Assembly: GCA_014874425.1 (NCBI GenBank)
Contig: JACWAG010000207.1
Span: 1-19,579, forward strand
DNA: 19,579 bases
Direction: 5' to 3'
Source: Syntrophaceae bacterium
GTDB lineage: Bacteria > Desulfobacterota > Desulfomonilia > Desulfomonilales > Desulfomonilaceae
Positions within the stretch are counted from its first letter, which is position 1; every line of letters begins with the position of its first letter. The notes under the pieces are model-generated. The model was not told the origin of the DNA. It saw only the letters and a program-made list of their open reading frames with translations, and did not search any database. Below, piece after piece: positions 7,410 through 15,058 of this stretch. The position numbers were made by a program, and so were the translations under genes.

Positions 7410-8453
7410 ATGATTCCTAAACCTGACTGGGCTGTTTCGGTGTCCCCGCACATAAGAAAAGGTACCACTACGTCCCAGATCATGTGGACTGTGTCGGCAT
7501 CATTAATGCCTGTGCTGATTCTGTCCATTTATAATTTCGGGTTCAGGAGCCTGATCATAACACTCATAAGTGTTCTTTCGTGTATGTTTGTAGAAGCCAT
7601 ATCGCAAAAAGCTTTGGGTCGCGCAGTGTCCGTCAAAGATGGAAGCGCAGTGCTTACCGGGATTTTGCTAGCGTTTGTTATACCGCCCGGTGTTCCTTAC
7701 TATCTTCCATTGATAGGAGCGGTGGCCGCCATTTTCATATCCAAAGAACTTATGGGTGGTCTGGGATATAACGTATGGAACCCTGCTCTCGTTGGAAGGG
7801 CCTTTCTACAGGCGTCCTTTCCGGTAGCTATTACCACTGCGTGGATAGCCCCTCAACAGTTGGCCAAGGGCGCATGGGACGTGTTCCTCAGCCCTGGAAG
7901 TGTCGACGCTATATCAACTGCGACCCCGCTATCTGTTGTTAAGCAGTACGGAATAACCGCTCTAACACAGCAATTCGGGGGTTTAGACTCCATTTATTGG
8001 AATTTTTTCCTCGGTTTCAAACCGGGATGTATAGGTGAAACTTCTGCTTTGTTGATTTTGCTTGGCGGTCTGTACTTAATGGCCCGAAAGATAATCACCT
8101 GGCATATTCCAGTGTCCACATTGGCCTCCGCCGCTCTGGTGGCATGGATTTTCGGTGGTCAGACATGGTTTAGCGGTAATCCATTACTCCACGTGCTTTC
8201 CGGCGGACTAATGCTTGGGGCCTTTTATATGGCCACTGATTATGTAACATCGCCTACACTAAAATCCGCTCAACTTATATTTGGAGTCGGCGTAGGAGCT
8301 TTGACTGTTCTGATCAGGCTTAAGGGTGGGTATCCCGAAGGCGTTTGTTACGCGATACTGCTAATGAACTGCTTGACACCCGCAATGGACGAATGGTTCC
8401 AACCCAGTCGGTTCGCTCCACCCAAAGCCGCTCCGGTTGCGGCTGGAAAATAG
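7410..8453 (+). CDS. rnfD: Rnf complex membrane subunit RnfD
   Basis: Integral membrane flavoprotein in the electron path of the Rnf ion pump, homologous to NqrB. The 347 residues carry about 8-10 hydrophobic segments. Conserved stretches include the start SPHIRKGTTTSQIMW (12-26), GGLGYNVWNPALVGRAF (116-132) and the covalent-FMN site DAISTATPLS (166-175). T172 is the expected phosphoester-linked threonine, attached by the flavin transferase ApbE, whose gene is not in the window. GGLMLGAFYMATDYVTSP (265-282) and RLKGGYPEGVCYAILLMN (303-320) are also family hallmarks. The ATG at 7410 gives the standard N-terminus, although no Shine-Dalgarno lies at normal distance, so initiation may be weak or use an alternative route. 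Confidence 0.93.
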   Translation: MIPKPDWAVSVSPHIRKGTTTSQIMWTVSASLMPVLILSIYNFGFRSLIITLISVLSCMFVEAISQKALGRAVSVKDGSAVLTGILLAFVIPPGVPYYLPLIGAVAAIFISKELMGGLGYNVWNPALVGRAFLQASFPVAITTAWIAPQQLAKGAWDVFLSPGSVDAISTATPLSVVKQYGITALTQQFGGLDSIYWNFFLGFKPGCIGETSALLILLGGLYLMARKIITWHIPVSTLASAALVAWIFGGQTWFSGNPLLHVLSGGLMLGAFYMATDYVTSPTLKSAQLIFGVGVGALTVLIRLKGGYPEGVCYAILLMNCLTPAMDEWFQPSRFAPPKAAPVAAGK

Positions 8454-8477
8454 TACCTATTCCTGAAAGAGGTTTCA

Positions 8478-9386
8478 ATGAAAGAAATCTTCAAAATTAC
8501 ATTGAGTTTAACGGTGGTTTGCATAGTAGCTTCCTTAATACTCGGTTTTGTATATGCGAAGACAGAGCATGCTCGAAAACTAAATGATGAGCGGATAGAG
8601 CAGCAAACGATCCAAAGTTTGCTAGGCTATGGCGTTGGCGCCAAGATCCCAAGCGACCTTAAAGTATACCCTGTTTATAGATACGTAATCACAACTGAAA
8701 AAGGGGAAACGGTCCTGGGCTATGTTTTACCAATTAAAGACAACAAGGTAGTGCTTGCGGAAATGGACCTTTCCGGTAATCCCACAAATGTTATCCCCAT
8801 CCCTGTCGAACTATCCGCTCTTTCCGATAAGGCCACTAGAGACAACGCTGTAAACGCTGTTCTGCCTAAAGGTTCAAAATCCATATACGCTCAGACTATC
8901 TTTGTAGCCGATCAGGGAGGCAAACGACTCGGCTATGTCGTCCCCGGAGTGACTCAGGGATTCAAGTCATTCATAAAACTAATGGTATCGTTGAACCCAG
9001 ATTTCACAGTTACCGGTGTGGCCGTAACATCAGCGGAAGAGGACCCAGGTCTTGGGGCCGAAATTCAAAAGAGCTTTTTCAGAAATCAGTTTGTTGGAAA
9101 GACAATCGAATTACTCAAGAAACTCACCGTGGTAAAGGAGCCTCTTCCAGCAAATTACGCTGCTGCTCTCGATCCCGCCAAAGCTAAAGCGAAAGGATTG
9201 ACACCTGAGCAGGTAAAGGAAATCAAAGAGAAACATTTGAAAGATAATATTTACGCATTGACTGGCGCGACTATTTCAAGCAGAGCGATGACAAACGGTG
9301 TTGTGAGCACGGTCAAGAAATTCGTCTACCGTCTCGACAAATTGAACGAGGCCATCAAAAAAGAACAATTAAGCGTGGCGTTTTAG
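8478..9386 (+). CDS. rnfG: Rnf complex subunit RnfG (covalent FMN), enlarged
   Basis: Membrane-anchored periplasmic/outer-face flavoprotein, homologous to NqrC. One N-terminal transmembrane helix (about 7-27) precedes the soluble part. The FMN-binding domain shows GYVVPGVTQGF (152-162), EEDPGLGAEI (187-196) and the flavin attachment site LTGATISS (261-268) with T265. At 302 residues it is about 100 longer than common RnfG (about 190-210). The extra length lies in residues 60-135, which contain a second GYV-type strand (TVLGYVLP at 78-85) resembling the one at 150-156, and in a charged insert at 211-255. It is 24 bases after rnfD, with AAAGAGG before the ATG. Confidence 0.92.
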   Translation: MKEIFKITLSLTVVCIVASLILGFVYAKTEHARKLNDERIEQQTIQSLLGYGVGAKIPSDLKVYPVYRYVITTEKGETVLGYVLPIKDNKVVLAEMDLSGNPTNVIPIPVELSALSDKATRDNAVNAVLPKGSKSIYAQTIFVADQGGKRLGYVVPGVTQGFKSFIKLMVSLNPDFTVTGVAVTSAEEDPGLGAEIQKSFFRNQFVGKTIELLKKLTVVKEPLPANYAAALDPAKAKAKGLTPEQVKEIKEKHLKDNIYALTGATISSRAMTNGVVSTVKKFVYRLDKLNEAIKKEQLSVAF

Positions 9387-9398
9387 CGGAGGCAAAAA

Positions 9399-10019
9399 GT
9401 GAGCAGCAACCTCAGACTTATTTGGAATGGACTGATACCTGAAAACCCCATCTTCCGCCTTGCGCTAAGTATGTGCCCGGCGGTCGCGGTTACGACCTCG
9501 GTTGAAAATGGATTGATGCTCGGGTTGGCCGTCGTATTTGTTCAGGTTTTTTCCAGTTGCACAGTATCAATATTCAAGTCTTTCATCCACCCCAGGATAA
9601 GAATACCGGCCTATGTCATAGTCATAGCGCTATGGGTTACAGTTATCGACATGATTCTGCCGGTTATTTCCCCGGATGTTTACAAGAAGGTTGAACTCTT
9701 CGTTAAATTGATAGTAGTTTTTGCTATCATCATTTCAAGATTGGAACTGTTCGCCTCAAAAGAACCCCTTATTCCTTCTTTCTTTGATGGGTTGGGAATG
9801 GGTTTCGGATTTTTATTCGGTTTGTGTCTGATAGGCGCTATACGGGAATTCTTCGGAACTGGCCAACTGTTTGGTTATGACATCTTGGGATTCAATCCAT
9901 TACTCATCATGGTATTACCAGCGGGTGGATTTTTCGTTATCGGATTCATAATGGCTATATTTAACTGGTTAGAATACAAGATTACGGGAAAAATCCCCAC
10001 ATCGGGAGGGGCCCACTGA
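9399..10019 (+). CDS. rnfE: Rnf complex membrane subunit RnfE, second Fe-S Cys replaced
   Basis: Six-helix membrane subunit, homologous to NqrD, which with RnfA holds an intramembrane [2Fe-2S] cluster. It starts with GTG, with GGAGG seven bases upstream (9388-9392). The N-terminal half-repeat is normal: LALSMCPAVAVTTS (21-34) with ligand C26. The second ligand normally sits in an NC-x4-R-A-E-A-F-A motif, but here the segment reads VVFAIIISRLELFASKE (106-122), with F108-A109 in place of Asn-Cys. The 83-residue spacing from C26 to A109 equals the C29-C112 spacing I recall for NqrD, so the position is not misaligned. Other cysteines are C54 and C143. The rest of the fold is intact, including REFFGTGQLFG (149-159). 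It is 12 bases after rnfG and one base before rnfA. Confidence 0.92.
   Translation: MSSNLRLIWNGLIPENPIFRLALSMCPAVAVTTSVENGLMLGLAVVFVQVFSSCTVSIFKSFIHPRIRIPAYVIVIALWVTVIDMILPVISPDVYKKVELFVKLIVVFAIIISRLELFASKEPLIPSFFDGLGMGFGFLFGLCLIGAIREFFGTGQLFGYDILGFNPLLIMVLPAGGFFVIGFIMAIFNWLEYKITGKIPTSGGAH
10004..10011 (+). promoter_or_regulatory. Ribosome binding site fixing the long rnfA start
   Basis: GGGAGGGG lies nine bases before the ATG at 10021, inside the last codons of rnfE. It is a strong, well-placed site, which argues that translation really starts at the signal peptide and not at an internal codon in front of the RnfA core. Confidence 0.7.
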
Positions 10020-10020
10020 C

Positions 10021-10983
10021 ATGAACGTAAAACAGTTCTCAAACGTGGCGTTGCTAATAGTTTTACCAATATTCCTGTTTGTGATGATCTTTCCGGCCCT
10101 GGTCCACGCTGCTACCGGTTCTGGTTCATTTAAGAAAGACACGGAAATCCAGATTTCCTTTGGAGCGCCTGTGGACGAAACATGGGCCAAGGACCCTGCA
10201 AACTACAGAGTGTTTCAAAAGACGGATCCGGATATTGAGATACCGGTAACCTCAGTTACCCTAAGTCCCAGGAAAACAAGCGCAGTCCTGACATTTGGGG
10301 AGGCGCTTAACCTGTCGAGTGAGTACGAGGTTCAAGCCAAGAACGTCACATCCGACGGAAAAATGTTGGGCAATGTGGAGTTTTTGGTAAAGAAAAGCGA
10401 AGGTCAAATCCTTTTCACAATATTTCTCGGGGCTATGTTGATAAACAACTTTGTTTTCACCAAGTACCTCGGGCTATGTATCTTCTTTGGCGTCTCCCAG
10501 AAAAAGGAAACAGCCATAGGAATGGGGATAACCTTTACCATAGTCATGGTTCTCAGCGCTGTGATGTGCTGGGCCTTGCTCACTTTTGTTTTGCAACCCC
10601 TCCACTTAGGATTCTTGCAAATAATTGTGTTTATCGGCACAGTGGCTATTTTTGTGCAGGCTGTCGATACAATATTGAGAAAAGTCAATCCATATCTATT
10701 CAAGAAACTAGGTGTTTTCTTGGTCCTTATTGTCACGAACTGCATAATTCTGGCGGTTCCGTTGATAAACGCGGACAGTGGTAACGGGCCCTTCGAGAGC
10801 CTTACGTTGGGACTTGGCGCTGGACTTGGTTTTGCTCTGGCCCTGTTTCTCATGTCCTGTGTTCGGGAAAAACTTGAACTTTGTAGAGTGCCAAGTGTAT
10901 TTAGGGGACTTCCCATAGCCTTTGTCGTGGCAGGTCTCTTTGCGCTTTCTTTTCTGGGATTTTCAGGTTTTTCAATTTTTTGA
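10021..10983 (+). CDS. rnfA: RnfA with N-terminal signal peptide and Ig-like domain
   Basis: The C-terminal 192 residues (129-320) are a complete RnfA/NqrE: FLGAMLINNFVFTKYLGLC (135-153), VLIVTNCIIL (235-244) and a C-terminal FLGFSGF, with both [2Fe-2S] ligands C153 and C241 present. Ordinary RnfA is about 190 residues. Ahead of it lie a basic-hydrophobic signal sequence (1-30, likely cleavage after VHA) and about 85 residues (40-124) with the pattern of a bacterial Ig-like domain: ISFGAPVDE, then NYRVF, then alternating strands with SAVLTFGEALNLSSEYEVQ (87-105). E. coli topology work placed the RnfA N-terminus outside, so the domain would sit in the periplasm. The ATG follows the rnfE stop by one base and has a strong ribosome site. 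The family assignment of the extra domain is by pattern only. Confidence 0.9.
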   Translation: MNVKQFSNVALLIVLPIFLFVMIFPALVHAATGSGSFKKDTEIQISFGAPVDETWAKDPANYRVFQKTDPDIEIPVTSVTLSPRKTSAVLTFGEALNLSSEYEVQAKNVTSDGKMLGNVEFLVKKSEGQILFTIFLGAMLINNFVFTKYLGLCIFFGVSQKKETAIGMGITFTIVMVLSAVMCWALLTFVLQPLHLGFLQIIVFIGTVAIFVQAVDTILRKVNPYLFKKLGVFLVLIVTNCIILAVPLINADSGNGPFESLTLGLGAGLGFALALFLMSCVREKLELCRVPSVFRGLPIAFVVAGLFALSFLGFSGFSIF

Positions 10984-11040
10984 GAACGATAAACAGAAAA
11001 TGGCGACCTCAAGAATGTAGGTCTTTAGAGGTGATCTGAT

Positions 11041-11964
11041 ATGGAAGATGTCTGGCATGTAGCCACTATGGGCATAATCTTTTTCGCGGTGTTCGGCGCA
11101 ATATGCGGATTAATTCTTGCCTTGGCGGCCAAGAAGTTCGCTGTAAAAGTCAACCCAAAAATCGAAGCCGTTCGCGCCTGTTTACCTGGGGCAAATTGCG
11201 GAGCATGTGGTTTCGCAGGATGTGAATCCTATGCCGAAGCGGTAGTTACCGATCCTAACTGTCCAACAAACAAGTGCGCTCCAGGCAAACAAACCGTTGC
11301 CGAAAAGGTGGCGGCGATTACTGGAAAGGCCGCCGGGGCTGCGAGCCCAATAATATCAGTCCTTCGTTGCTCCAGAAATGAGGGCGAGGTAAAGAAGAAA
11401 TATTCCTATGTTGGTTTCGACACATGTCAGGGAGCGGCGATAGCCTTCGGTGGACCATACGAGTGCAATTTTGCCTGCATCGGCTATGGTGACTGTGAAA
11501 CAGCTTGCCCGTTTCATGCCATACACATGAAAGATAATATGCCGGTCATAGACCCTATATTGTGCACCGGTTGTGGAGTTTGTGTTAAAACCTGTCCCAA
11601 GCAGGTGTTGCAACTCATCCCAAAGAACGCTATCTGCTACGTCCCTTGCAACAGCAGAGACTCCGGAAAAGCGGTCACCAACGTTTGCAAAGCCGGATGT
11701 ATCCACTGCGGCGCGTGTACCCGTAAGGCTAAAGATATAGTTACAATGGTCAAAGACCGTATCGAAATTGACCACGAAAAATGCGATGAAGATTGCGCAA
11801 AGGCTGGAGTTTGGGCGTGTAGCAAACAGTTCATTTTCAGATACACTGACCCGGAGCGTCAGGCAAGAGCCATAGAACAGATAAAATCTGAACAAGCGGC
11901 CAAGAAGGCCGCGACGGCCAAATCACAACAGCAGACTGAATCAAAAACTTCCGACAGCGCTTGA
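11041..11964 (+). CDS. rnfB: Rnf complex subunit RnfB (ferredoxin-interacting Fe-S protein)
   Basis: Cytoplasmic-facing polyferredoxin anchored by one N-terminal helix (about 8-31); it takes electrons from reduced ferredoxin. The first Fe-S domain has C47, C53, C56 and C61 (LPGANCGACGFAGC). The central 2[4Fe-4S] module has C142/C146-C152-C156 and C175-C178-C181-C185. A C199-x3-C203 pair follows. The C-terminal module is irregular: C220-C223-C226 with A230 where the fourth Cys belongs, then C248-x3-C252-x7-C260 instead of C-x2-C-x2-C-x3-C. The tail (270-307) is Ala/Lys/Gln-rich. AGGTGA precedes the ATG. The 57-base gap after rnfA has no clear signal. Confidence 0.93.
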   Translation: MEDVWHVATMGIIFFAVFGAICGLILALAAKKFAVKVNPKIEAVRACLPGANCGACGFAGCESYAEAVVTDPNCPTNKCAPGKQTVAEKVAAITGKAAGAASPIISVLRCSRNEGEVKKKYSYVGFDTCQGAAIAFGGPYECNFACIGYGDCETACPFHAIHMKDNMPVIDPILCTGCGVCVKTCPKQVLQLIPKNAICYVPCNSRDSGKAVTNVCKAGCIHCGACTRKAKDIVTMVKDRIEIDHEKCDEDCAKAGVWACSKQFIFRYTDPERQARAIEQIKSEQAAKKAATAKSQQQTESKTSDSA

Positions 11965-12096
11965 AAACAGCTATTTTTGAGGAATTAGGATTTAACGTTT
12001 ACAGAGTCCTGTCACACTTATCTTGGGTGATGTTTCGCATCTAGCCGAATTGCAAGACGCTGAATTTCACTCAGACCTGGAAGGGAGGCGCTCGTT

Positions 12097-12810
12097 ATGA
12101 AAGACAAAAATTATGTTTGGAATCCACTTCGTATGCTGAGCCCAATGCTCAACTCCGAAATAGGAAAACTCGACGAAGCCGTGGACATCCCCGTTGACAC
12201 TTCAAAATCTCCGGATGAAGTCCTGATCATTATGCTTGGCAAACTTATTGAATTGACTGGAATGATATCATCGGGCTTTAAAGGCGCAAGTGAGTCCAAG
12301 GTTGAAGTTTGCGAGAAATTGATTCTGGAGATCGGACAGTTGGAGCGAGTTTCAACATCAGAACTCGTTAAAGAGTCCGTAACCTTTGGACAAAATGTTT
12401 TCAGGGCTGTTGTTCGACTTCCAAGTCGAGTGGAACGTATCGCCATAATGTTCGAAAACATCTTAAAATGCCTGAAGGTTAAGACGAAAGAAGGGATACC
12501 TTTCAGCGACAAGGCCCAGAATGAACTGGATGAACTGTTCACTGTGACGGTTGAACTTCTCAAAAACGTTCGCGATTCTCTGATGACATGTAACAGTGTT
12601 ATTCTGGACCATATCAAGGAAGAAAGCAATAAGTTGGCGGAACTGGCGGAAGAAGCTCGGTTCAATCACTGGGAAAGACTGGAAAGAGGTTTTTGCTCAC
12701 CTGACGCTAATGCTATTTACCTCAAGGTATTGGACGCTTTTAAGAATATCAGTCAATATGTCCTGAAGATTACCGATTCGGTTTGTTCTTTAGAGGATGT
12801 AGCCAGTTAG
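12097..12810 (+). CDS. PhoU-like helical protein
   Basis: A 237-residue, almost wholly helical soluble protein with no signal peptide or membrane segment. The pattern resembles PhoU domains, especially those at the C-terminus of Na+/phosphate cotransporters: two three-helix blocks of about 90 residues, with a charged ARFNHWERLERGFC stretch (186-199) followed by a hydrophobic helix LDAFKNISQYVLKITDSV. I cannot assign a partner. PhoU proteins modulate phosphate transporters and histidine kinases, but no phosphate gene is nearby. GGGAGG lies eleven bases upstream of the ATG. It follows rnfB by 132 bases with no terminator between them, and a strong terminator follows it, so it may be the last gene of the rnf transcript. 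Confidence 0.6.
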   Translation: MKDKNYVWNPLRMLSPMLNSEIGKLDEAVDIPVDTSKSPDEVLIIMLGKLIELTGMISSGFKGASESKVEVCEKLILEIGQLERVSTSELVKESVTFGQNVFRAVVRLPSRVERIAIMFENILKCLKVKTKEGIPFSDKAQNELDELFTVTVELLKNVRDSLMTCNSVILDHIKEESNKLAELAEEARFNHWERLERGFCSPDANAIYLKVLDAFKNISQYVLKITDSVCSLEDVAS

Positions 12811-12839
12811 TTAATTGAAATCAGGCTGAATTTGTCTAT

Positions 12840-12876
12840 GCCCTGTCGGTTATTTGCCAACAGGGCTTTTAATTTT
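12840..12876 (+). terminator. Rho-independent terminator after the rnf/PhoU block
   Basis: A 10-position stem GCCCTGTCGG (12840-12849) pairs with CCAACAGGGC (12857-12866) with one mismatch and a 7-base loop, followed by a T-rich run TTTTAATTTT (12867-12876). Confidence 0.85.
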
Positions 12877-12899
12877 AATTTGTAACCACCTAGTAATTG

Positions 12900-12937
12900 A
12901 AAAATCGGAGGAAAGTCCTATTTTCTGGCCTTCCTCC
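12900..12937 (-). terminator. Rho-independent terminator of the beta-oxidation operon
   Basis: On the minus strand GGAGGAA (12937-12931) pairs with TTCCTCC (12913-12907) around a 17-base loop, and five T residues (12904-12900) follow two bases later. It lies 31 bases past the fadB-like stop and faces the plus-strand terminator, insulating the convergent operons. The large loop makes it weaker than its neighbour. Confidence 0.6.
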
Positions 12938-12968
12938 TATTGGATCAATTGTTTGGTGTGTTTCAGTT

Positions 12969-15020
12969 CTAAAAAGTAAAAAACACTTTCTGCAAGACCT
13001 TAGGCGTATAACCTACAACATCCAGATAAAGAGTTATGCCTCCATTAAAGAAAGGCCAGCCAGCGCCAAGGATCATCGCTGTATCTATGTCTTTTGGGTC
13101 TGCAACCACCTTTTCCTTCAAGACTTGATCAACTTCAAGGGTAAGACTCGTTAAGATTCGGTCAACTATTTCTTCCTTAACGAACTCCTTGTCCCCTCGA
13201 TTCTTGAAAATCTCAGCGACTTTTGGATTAAGCGACTTTCCGGGGCCCATTCCATTATAGATTGCAGTGACCTTTGCTTCCACCATCTTCTTCAGGTTTT
13301 CATTGATGGGGAAACGATCCGGACACGCTTTGTTACATGTCTCCAATACGTGGAATGCTACGGCGGTCCCGACAAAGGCCAGCAAGTCAAAAGGCGCCAT
13401 TGGTAATCCTAGCGATAACACGGCCTCATCCACCTGCATAAAATCTGCGCCTTCGTCTACCATTTGAAAACAATCACCTAGGAGTTTCGTCAACACCCTG
13501 TTAACCAGGAAAGCAGGAGAATCTTTGACAAGAATCGCCGTTTTCTTGAGTTTCTTTGCGCACTCAAACGCGGTGACTAGTGTTTGGTCATCAGTCTTTT
13601 CGCCCTTTATTATTTCCAATAATGGCAATACCGCGACAGGGTTGAAGAAATGGAACCCGACAACGCGTTCTGGATGTTTGAGGTTGGACGCCATTTCTGT
13701 TATGGAGAGGCTGGAGGTGTTAGTCGCCAGGACACACGTGGGCGAGACGATTTCTTCCGCTTGAGCGAAGACCTGCTGTTTTATTTCGATCTGCTCAAAA
13801 ACAGCCTCAATCACAAAATCACAGTCAGAAAAATCTTTCCAATCAAGTGTTCCGATCAGGATGTGAAAGAGGTGATCAGCCTTGGCCTGAGTCATTCGTC
13901 CTTTACTCACCAGAGCGCTCAGTTCCCCTTTGACATATCCCAAGCCTTTATCCAGAAATTCCTGTTTTATGTCTTTCATAACAACAGGAACGCCATACCT
14001 TTTCAAGAAAAGCATGGCTAGCTGAGACGCCATGAGACCGGCGCCAATAATGCCGATTTTGTTGATTGGACGAGCCTTGATATCCTTGGGCCGACCAACC
14101 GGTTTCTTCGCACGTCTCTGAATCAAGTCAAAGCTGTAAACGCCAGCCTTGCATTGGCGGCTTTTGATGAGATCTCCAAGCGCCCTATCTTCCCCAGCGA
14201 AACATTCATCAATTGAATGACTCATGTCGCAAGCAAATTCGACTAGTTCCAGCGCACGGTAGGGGGCCGGGGCCGCGCCGTGAACTCTCATGTCAAGGAA
14301 GTTTCTAGCAGCGTCTAAACTTGCTTTGAGTTTCGACATGTCAGGCGCTTTTCTTTCGATTTTGACTTTTCCTTCAATTATATCTTCCAGCAGAGCCAGA
14401 GATTCATCAAAAAATTCAACGGATTCATAGAGCCTATCTGCGAGGCCAAGCTGGAACGCCTTGGTCCCATCCAACATTCGGTTTTGATTCATGGGGTTGT
14501 AGACGATAACCTCAAGGGCCTTTTCCGGGCCGATCAGTCTTGGGGTAAGGGTAGATCCACCCCAACCCGGGATGAGACCTAGAAAACATTCAGGGAATGC
14601 GATAGCTGGAACACCCTTCGAGATAGTCCGATAATCGCAATACAACGATATTTCCAAGCCGCCACCTAGAGCCGCGCCGTTTACTGCGGCCAATGTTGGG
14701 ACCTTTAGATCCATAATTCTCTTCATTGCCGCATGACCTGCGGCCCCAATGCTCCGCCCCTGTTCGAACGTGTTGATGAAGGGGACCTGCATCAAATCAG
14801 CGCCAGCGGCATAAATGTAGTGTTTACCGCAAAGCATCATTCCCTTGATGTCTTTGTCGGATTCAATCTTGTTTACAGCTTTGTGCAAAGAGGTTAATGC
14901 GTGTTCGTCAAACGTGTTGGGCTTCTTGTAATCTTCACCATTATCCATGGTGACTATCGCTATCTTGCCAACGCGAGAATTATAATAGTTAGTATGGAAC
15001 TGAGTATGCGCTTCAGGCAT
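12969..15020 (-). CDS. FadB-type enoyl-CoA hydratase/3-hydroxyacyl-CoA dehydrogenase
   Basis: Bifunctional enzyme for the second and third steps of beta-oxidation: hydration of enoyl-CoA, then NAD+-dependent oxidation to 3-ketoacyl-CoA. The crotonase half (1-300) has AAVNGAALGGGLE (111-123) and AFPECFLGLIPGWGG (141-155), so both catalytic glutamates are present (E123, E144). The dehydrogenase half (320-683) has the Rossmann motif GIIGAGLM (323-330), H457 in VVGFHFFNP and E469 in LLEIIKG, the His-Glu dyad, and KDSPAFLVNR, with Ala for the usual Gly. At 683 residues it is a little shorter than E. coli FadB (729). AAAGGA lies six bases before the ATG. It is the last gene of a three-gene operon, 38 bases after the thiolase, ideal for passing intermediates. 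Confidence 0.93.
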   Translation of the reverse strand: MPEAHTQFHTNYYNSRVGKIAIVTMDNGEDYKKPNTFDEHALTSLHKAVNKIESDKDIKGMMLCGKHYIYAAGADLMQVPFINTFEQGRSIGAAGHAAMKRIMDLKVPTLAAVNGAALGGGLEISLYCDYRTISKGVPAIAFPECFLGLIPGWGGSTLTPRLIGPEKALEVIVYNPMNQNRMLDGTKAFQLGLADRLYESVEFFDESLALLEDIIEGKVKIERKAPDMSKLKASLDAARNFLDMRVHGAAPAPYRALELVEFACDMSHSIDECFAGEDRALGDLIKSRQCKAGVYSFDLIQRRAKKPVGRPKDIKARPINKIGIIGAGLMASQLAMLFLKRYGVPVVMKDIKQEFLDKGLGYVKGELSALVSKGRMTQAKADHLFHILIGTLDWKDFSDCDFVIEAVFEQIEIKQQVFAQAEEIVSPTCVLATNTSSLSITEMASNLKHPERVVGFHFFNPVAVLPLLEIIKGEKTDDQTLVTAFECAKKLKKTAILVKDSPAFLVNRVLTKLLGDCFQMVDEGADFMQVDEAVLSLGLPMAPFDLLAFVGTAVAFHVLETCNKACPDRFPINENLKKMVEAKVTAIYNGMGPGKSLNPKVAEIFKNRGDKEFVKEEIVDRILTSLTLEVDQVLKEKVVADPKDIDTAMILGAGWPFFNGGITLYLDVVGYTPKVLQKVFFTF

Positions 15021-15058
15021 GGCGTTTCCTTTCTATAAGATATGAAACTGGGTAAATT

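Noticed and set aside
10366..10404. Internal start that would give a standard-length RnfA
   Set aside because: A GTG (and an ATG) occur just before the core, but neither has a ribosome site, while the upstream ATG at 10021 has GGGAGGGG and abuts rnfE.
10404..11012. 202-codon open frame antisense to rnfA
   Set aside because: It is complementary to the conserved RnfA core, is Lys/Thr/Pro-rich without motifs and has no ribosome site; a codon-bias shadow.
11356..11895. 179-codon open frame antisense to rnfB
   Set aside because: Lies wholly against the cysteine-motif coding region of rnfB and shows no domain pattern.
12111..12665. 184-codon open frame antisense to the PhoU-like gene
   Set aside because: Low-complexity Ser-rich product with no ribosome site; the plus strand has a good Shine-Dalgarno and a protein-like helical pattern.
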